NCBI GenBank assembly: GCA_023818865.1
Contig: JAMWDF010000121.1
Span: 1 to 7,403 of the forward strand
Length of the DNA: 7,403 nucleotides
Source: Candidatus Omnitrophota bacterium
GTDB lineage: Bacteria; Ratteibacteria; UBA8468; B48-G9; DSTR01
Direction of reading: 5' to 3'
Below are positions 5,083 to 7,403 of the stretch, one piece after another (the first letter of the stretch is position 1; each line of letters starts with the position of its first letter). Under the pieces are notes generated by a model that was given only the letters and a program-made list of their open reading frames with translations, was not told the origin of the DNA and did not search any database. Made by a program: the position numbers and the translations under genes.

Positions 5083-6984
5083 TCAAGCCCAGAAAAGCGA
5101 GTTTCCAGTGTGTCTGGTTAAGAAATCAATCAGGAGCCAGAGGCCGTTCACCACAAACTGACCGACAATCAACCCAATAAAAAAAGGCTTGGCCTGTTCG
5201 TAAACCCTGGCCCCGCCATATTTCAGAATAAGCACTTTAACCAGCCAGGCAATAAAAATAGAAAACCACAAAGCATTGGTCATCATAATGGTAGAAAAAG
5301 CAAAACCAAGAGGATGGAAGGGAAACCAGAGAAACCGCGTCCGCAAAAACTGAAGAATGATAGCAATCGCGGCGCCGATAGCGGTAAATCCCAGGTAAAA
5401 CCAGTTGGGACCCTCGGGATTTCTAATGTGCTCGGCAAAATACTTCCAGGGATATTGTGGTCCGGCAATAAAGAACCAGTGGTTGGCATTGATGGCGCCG
5501 TGGCGGTAACTAAGAAGGATAGTCGCCCAAGTGGACACCAGAAGACTGACTGCGGCCGCGACCATCATTGACCAGAAAATCAGCCGCGGTCTTTGCCGGA
5601 ATCCCTCTATCATCTTAAGACCATTGGCTGCAGCCGCCATAACAAAAGTGCGCACATCAGAGGTGTAGACAAACATCAGCCCTAGTGCTGTCAGGCCGCT
5701 GGCGCTCAAGTGGGAAGAACCGATCAAGGCGGTAGTAATCACCGGGGCGATCACCGGCGCCCTGGTGGCGGCAAGCCCCCCTTCAGCCACTACCCTGGTG
5801 ATGCCAATAAAAATGATAAACGCCAGCCCTACCGTGACAAGGGCCACCCCAAAAGAAAGACCGCTCCAGGCTGTCCAAGCGGAGATAACCAAGAGACAAG
5901 CGATTGCTCCCCAAAAACAGACCGGTTGGCAAATAATTTCCTGGTCGGATGTTTTCCTCCAGGCACAGGCTACGGTACGAAGGTGTTGACGGCTGTTCCA
6001 CAGCCCATAAAGCACAATGACAATCAGCGCCCCCAGGGCTTGCCAGCCGAGAATAGGCCGATCCGCATTATAGGGGAGAAATTCTTTTCTCTCAAAGCCG
6101 GTGACATTGAAAATACCTTGTTCCACAGTATGAAACAGACAGAAGAACCAAAGACTGAAAGCCAGCGGTAGATTGACAAAATAGGTGAAGCCAATCATCG
6201 GGAGACTAATGCGAAAATCCATGGCGAGGGTTCTTCTAAATAGCGGCAGGCTCCAGCGCATCGTTACCTGAGGGAAAAGGGGGAAATAATAATGGAGACC
6301 GTTAACACAACCAATAACAAAAGGCAGGGCAAAAGCCAGCCAGAAAACCCGGGAGCCAAAGATATGTCCTGGTCCAAATTCAGCCAGAGCCAGCGGCGCT
6401 TTGGTCATTGGATAATTCAGTTTTTCCTTCTCCACCCACTGCTTGCGAAGAAGAACCATTATCAGAATCATTGCCAGGAAAACTACCAGGATAAGCGGTA
6501 TCCAGTATTTTAAAGGGTCCCACCAGGCCCCCCAGGGAATTCTTTCTCCTTTTGGCAACCCTTCGTAAAACCAGGCAATGGCCTGGTTATCCTGAAGGAT
6601 CAATTTCTGGTTGATGTGAGGCAAAAGTAGTGTATCCCAACGGTTGGCGGCAGAAGAAAAATATTTTGTCCCGGCCAGTAGGGGAACCAGATAAAGAGTA
6701 AGGCCCATAGTGGGAATAGAAGAAGCCACCATCAGCATAACACAAATCTGAATCAGTTCGGCGGAAGAAAGAGAGACCTGGGGGCGAAATTTCCTTACCA
6801 AAAAGTTAATCAGAACTACCCAGAATAGGAAAAAGATGGCCGCCGGCGTGGTAAAATCCAGCGTCATATAGGAGCCCTGGAGGACAATGAGATTGTATAC
6901 ATCCCCAGCCGCAATAGCTGCGGAAAGAATCAGCCCAAAAATTAGAGCCCGAATAGTAAAGACATTAGCTTGTTCATTCACCAT
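5083..6984 (-). CDS. DUF6785/DUF6784 family polytopic membrane protein (OPT-transporter-like)
   Basis: This 633-residue protein has roughly 13-15 hydrophobic helices spread over its whole length. It matches my memory of the DUF6785 (N-terminal) plus DUF6784 (C-terminal) family: the helix and loop LSSAELIQICVMLMVASSIP (72-91), PLLAGTKYF and NRWDTLLLPHI (114-124), FYEGLPKGERIPWGAWWDPL (139-158), RKQWVEKEKLNYPM (180-193), ITRVVAEGGL (395-404), and the tail LILKYGGARVYEQAKPFFIG (585-604). The overall plan recalls oligopeptide transporters (OPT), so transport is likely but unproven. The length is typical, so it looks intact. ATG 6984 fits the family's N-terminus (a short polar stretch, then TIRALIFGLIL); no strong Shine-Dalgarno is seen, only AGAAATGG. 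An in-frame TGA at 7017-7015 limits any upstream extension. It is the first gene of a two-gene operon with the ArsB/NhaD-type permease. Confidence 0.85.
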   Translation of the reverse strand: MVNEQANVFTIRALIFGLILSAAIAAGDVYNLIVLQGSYMTLDFTTPAAIFFLFWVVLINFLVRKFRPQVSLSSAELIQICVMLMVASSIPTMGLTLYLVPLLAGTKYFSSAANRWDTLLLPHINQKLILQDNQAIAWFYEGLPKGERIPWGAWWDPLKYWIPLILVVFLAMILIMVLLRKQWVEKEKLNYPMTKAPLALAEFGPGHIFGSRVFWLAFALPFVIGCVNGLHYYFPLFPQVTMRWSLPLFRRTLAMDFRISLPMIGFTYFVNLPLAFSLWFFCLFHTVEQGIFNVTGFERKEFLPYNADRPILGWQALGALIVIVLYGLWNSRQHLRTVACAWRKTSDQEIICQPVCFWGAIACLLVISAWTAWSGLSFGVALVTVGLAFIIFIGITRVVAEGGLAATRAPVIAPVITTALIGSSHLSASGLTALGLMFVYTSDVRTFVMAAAANGLKMIEGFRQRPRLIFWSMMVAAAVSLLVSTWATILLSYRHGAINANHWFFIAGPQYPWKYFAEHIRNPEGPNWFYLGFTAIGAAIAIILQFLRTRFLWFPFHPLGFAFSTIMMTNALWFSIFIAWLVKVLILKYGGARVYEQAKPFFIGLIVGQFVVNGLWLLIDFLTRHTGNSLFWA

Positions 6985-7081
6985 ACCATTTCTAAGTCTA
7001 AGTCGTTGGAAAATTCAACATCTCGCCTATCGCCTTTTTCTTCACCTCAGCCTTTTAGTTCCAGCCAGTTTTTCGCTATAT

Positions 7082-7110
7082 ACCATATTCTTTTTTTGGA
7101 CGGAAGACAA
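7082..7110 (-). promoter_or_regulatory. Weak candidate promoter for the transporter operon
   Basis: On the minus strand TTGTCT (7110-7105) and TATGGT (7087-7082) are separated by 17 bases that include an A7 run. Each matches 4 of 6 consensus bases. The start would be near 7075, leaving a leader of about 90 bases before ATG 6984. The match is poor and other starts in this AT-rich region are possible. Confidence 0.25.
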
Positions 7111-7267
7111 ATTTTACTTGAAGTTTAGCCGCCTCTTAGTCCTATTTGATGGCTATTTACCCTTCCACCATCATCAATTCCTAGCCAAATGTGTTGGTCA
7201 AACATAAAATGGTCTCATCTCTTGCTTAGCCAGTTCCAGGGCACAATATACCGGCTATACCTACCTA

Positions 7268-7273
7268 TATAAT
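7268..7273 (+). promoter_or_regulatory. Perfect TATAAT hexamer, possible -10 of a divergent gene
   Basis: TATAAT matches the -10 consensus exactly on the plus strand, but no recognisable -35 stands 16-18 bases upstream. It could serve a gene starting beyond 7403. In AT-rich DNA such a match can be chance. Confidence 0.2.
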
Positions 7274-7297
7274 GCCCTAAAGAAAAAGCACCTCTGG

Positions 7298-7330
7298 CTT
7301 CCCTCTCTTCCTTTTCCTTTCCTCCCTTCC
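7298..7330. repeat. 33-base polypyrimidine/polypurine tract
   Basis: Every base from 7298 to 7330 on the plus strand is C or T, a low-complexity run of CCCT, CTTCC and TTTCC units. The minus strand is purely A/G. It lies in the intergenic region, outside any gene. Such tracts can form triplex (H-DNA) structures or arise by slippage; no function is shown here. Confidence 0.8.
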
Positions 7331-7403
7331 GTGCTACACTTCTTTCAAGACTGGAGGGAATAACTCCGCAAACCAAAACACCTAAAAACTCTAATTTTTG
7401 CTA

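Larger units (their letters stand above)
6985..7403. other. Intergenic region upstream of the transporter operon
   Basis: There is no credible gene in these 419 bases on either strand. The longest open stretch, on the plus strand to 7207, is mostly antisense to the transporter start and shows no family features. The region holds a tandem 6-base repeat (TCTAAG twice, 6991-7002), a weak minus-strand promoter, an AT-rich patch with TATAAT, and a long pyrimidine run. Which gene lies beyond 7403, and its direction, cannot be seen. Confidence 0.7.

Noticed and set aside
5710..6171. Plus-strand open frame of 153 codons inside the DUF6785 gene
   Set aside because: It is antisense to a well-supported membrane protein; its Gly/Pro/Lys-rich composition is typical of a mirror frame.
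7125..7205. Minus-strand mini-ORF of 26 residues (MFDQHIWLGIDD...)
   Set aside because: It is too short to judge, has no Shine-Dalgarno, and is not in a recognisable leader-peptide arrangement.
6887..7207. Plus-strand open frame of 106 codons running into the intergenic region
   Set aside because: Its first third is antisense to the transporter start, it has no ribosome binding site, and its translation is composition-biased (Phe/Leu/Ser) from pyrimidine-rich DNA.

Overview
The window carries six protein-coding genes, one of them cut by the left edge. An ECF (extracytoplasmic function) sigma factor with a zinc-finger anti-sigma factor shows that the source is a bacterium. The base composition is mid-GC. 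The large polytopic DUF6785/DUF6784-type membrane protein, a family I associate mostly with Planctomycetes/PVC, Armatimonadota, Omnitrophota and other little-cultured phyla, suggests an uncultured or deep-branching lineage. The sequence alone does not fix the phylum. No rRNA, tRNA, CRISPR, insertion sequence or phage gene was seen.

Left block (1-1493, minus strand): a stress-response or envelope-sensing pair. The sigma factor gene (1449-928) is followed after 3 bases by its anti-sigma factor (924 to beyond position 1). The anti-sigma factor has an HxxxCxxC zinc finger, one transmembrane helix, a long charged linker, and an outer domain resembling the C-terminal domain of PrcB. A GGAACC-N17-GTCTAA element just upstream of the sigma gene looks like a self-recognised ECF promoter, and it would give an almost leaderless mRNA.

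Middle block (1499-3768, plus strand): diverging from the sigma promoter, an extended -10 promoter drives a likely two-gene operon. The first gene is a 6-phospho-3-hexuloisomerase (hxlB) without a visible hexulose-phosphate synthase partner. Two bases later comes a 561-residue protein that appears to join a Rossmann/amidotransferase-like domain to a polysaccharide-deacetylase-like domain. Together they suggest sugar or sugar-phosphate metabolism, but the link is inferred only from position.

Right block (3789-6984, minus strand, convergent with the middle block): two membrane proteins in one operon separated by 4 bases. The DUF6785/DUF6784 (OPT-like) protein is upstream and an ArsB/NhaD/SLC13-type (ion transporter superfamily) permease is downstream. 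Their substrates cannot be read from the sequence.

Far right (6985-7403): about 420 bases without a credible gene. It holds the leader region of the transporter operon, a 33-base pure pyrimidine run, and an AT-rich patch with a perfect TATAAT framed by a 6-base inverted repeat.
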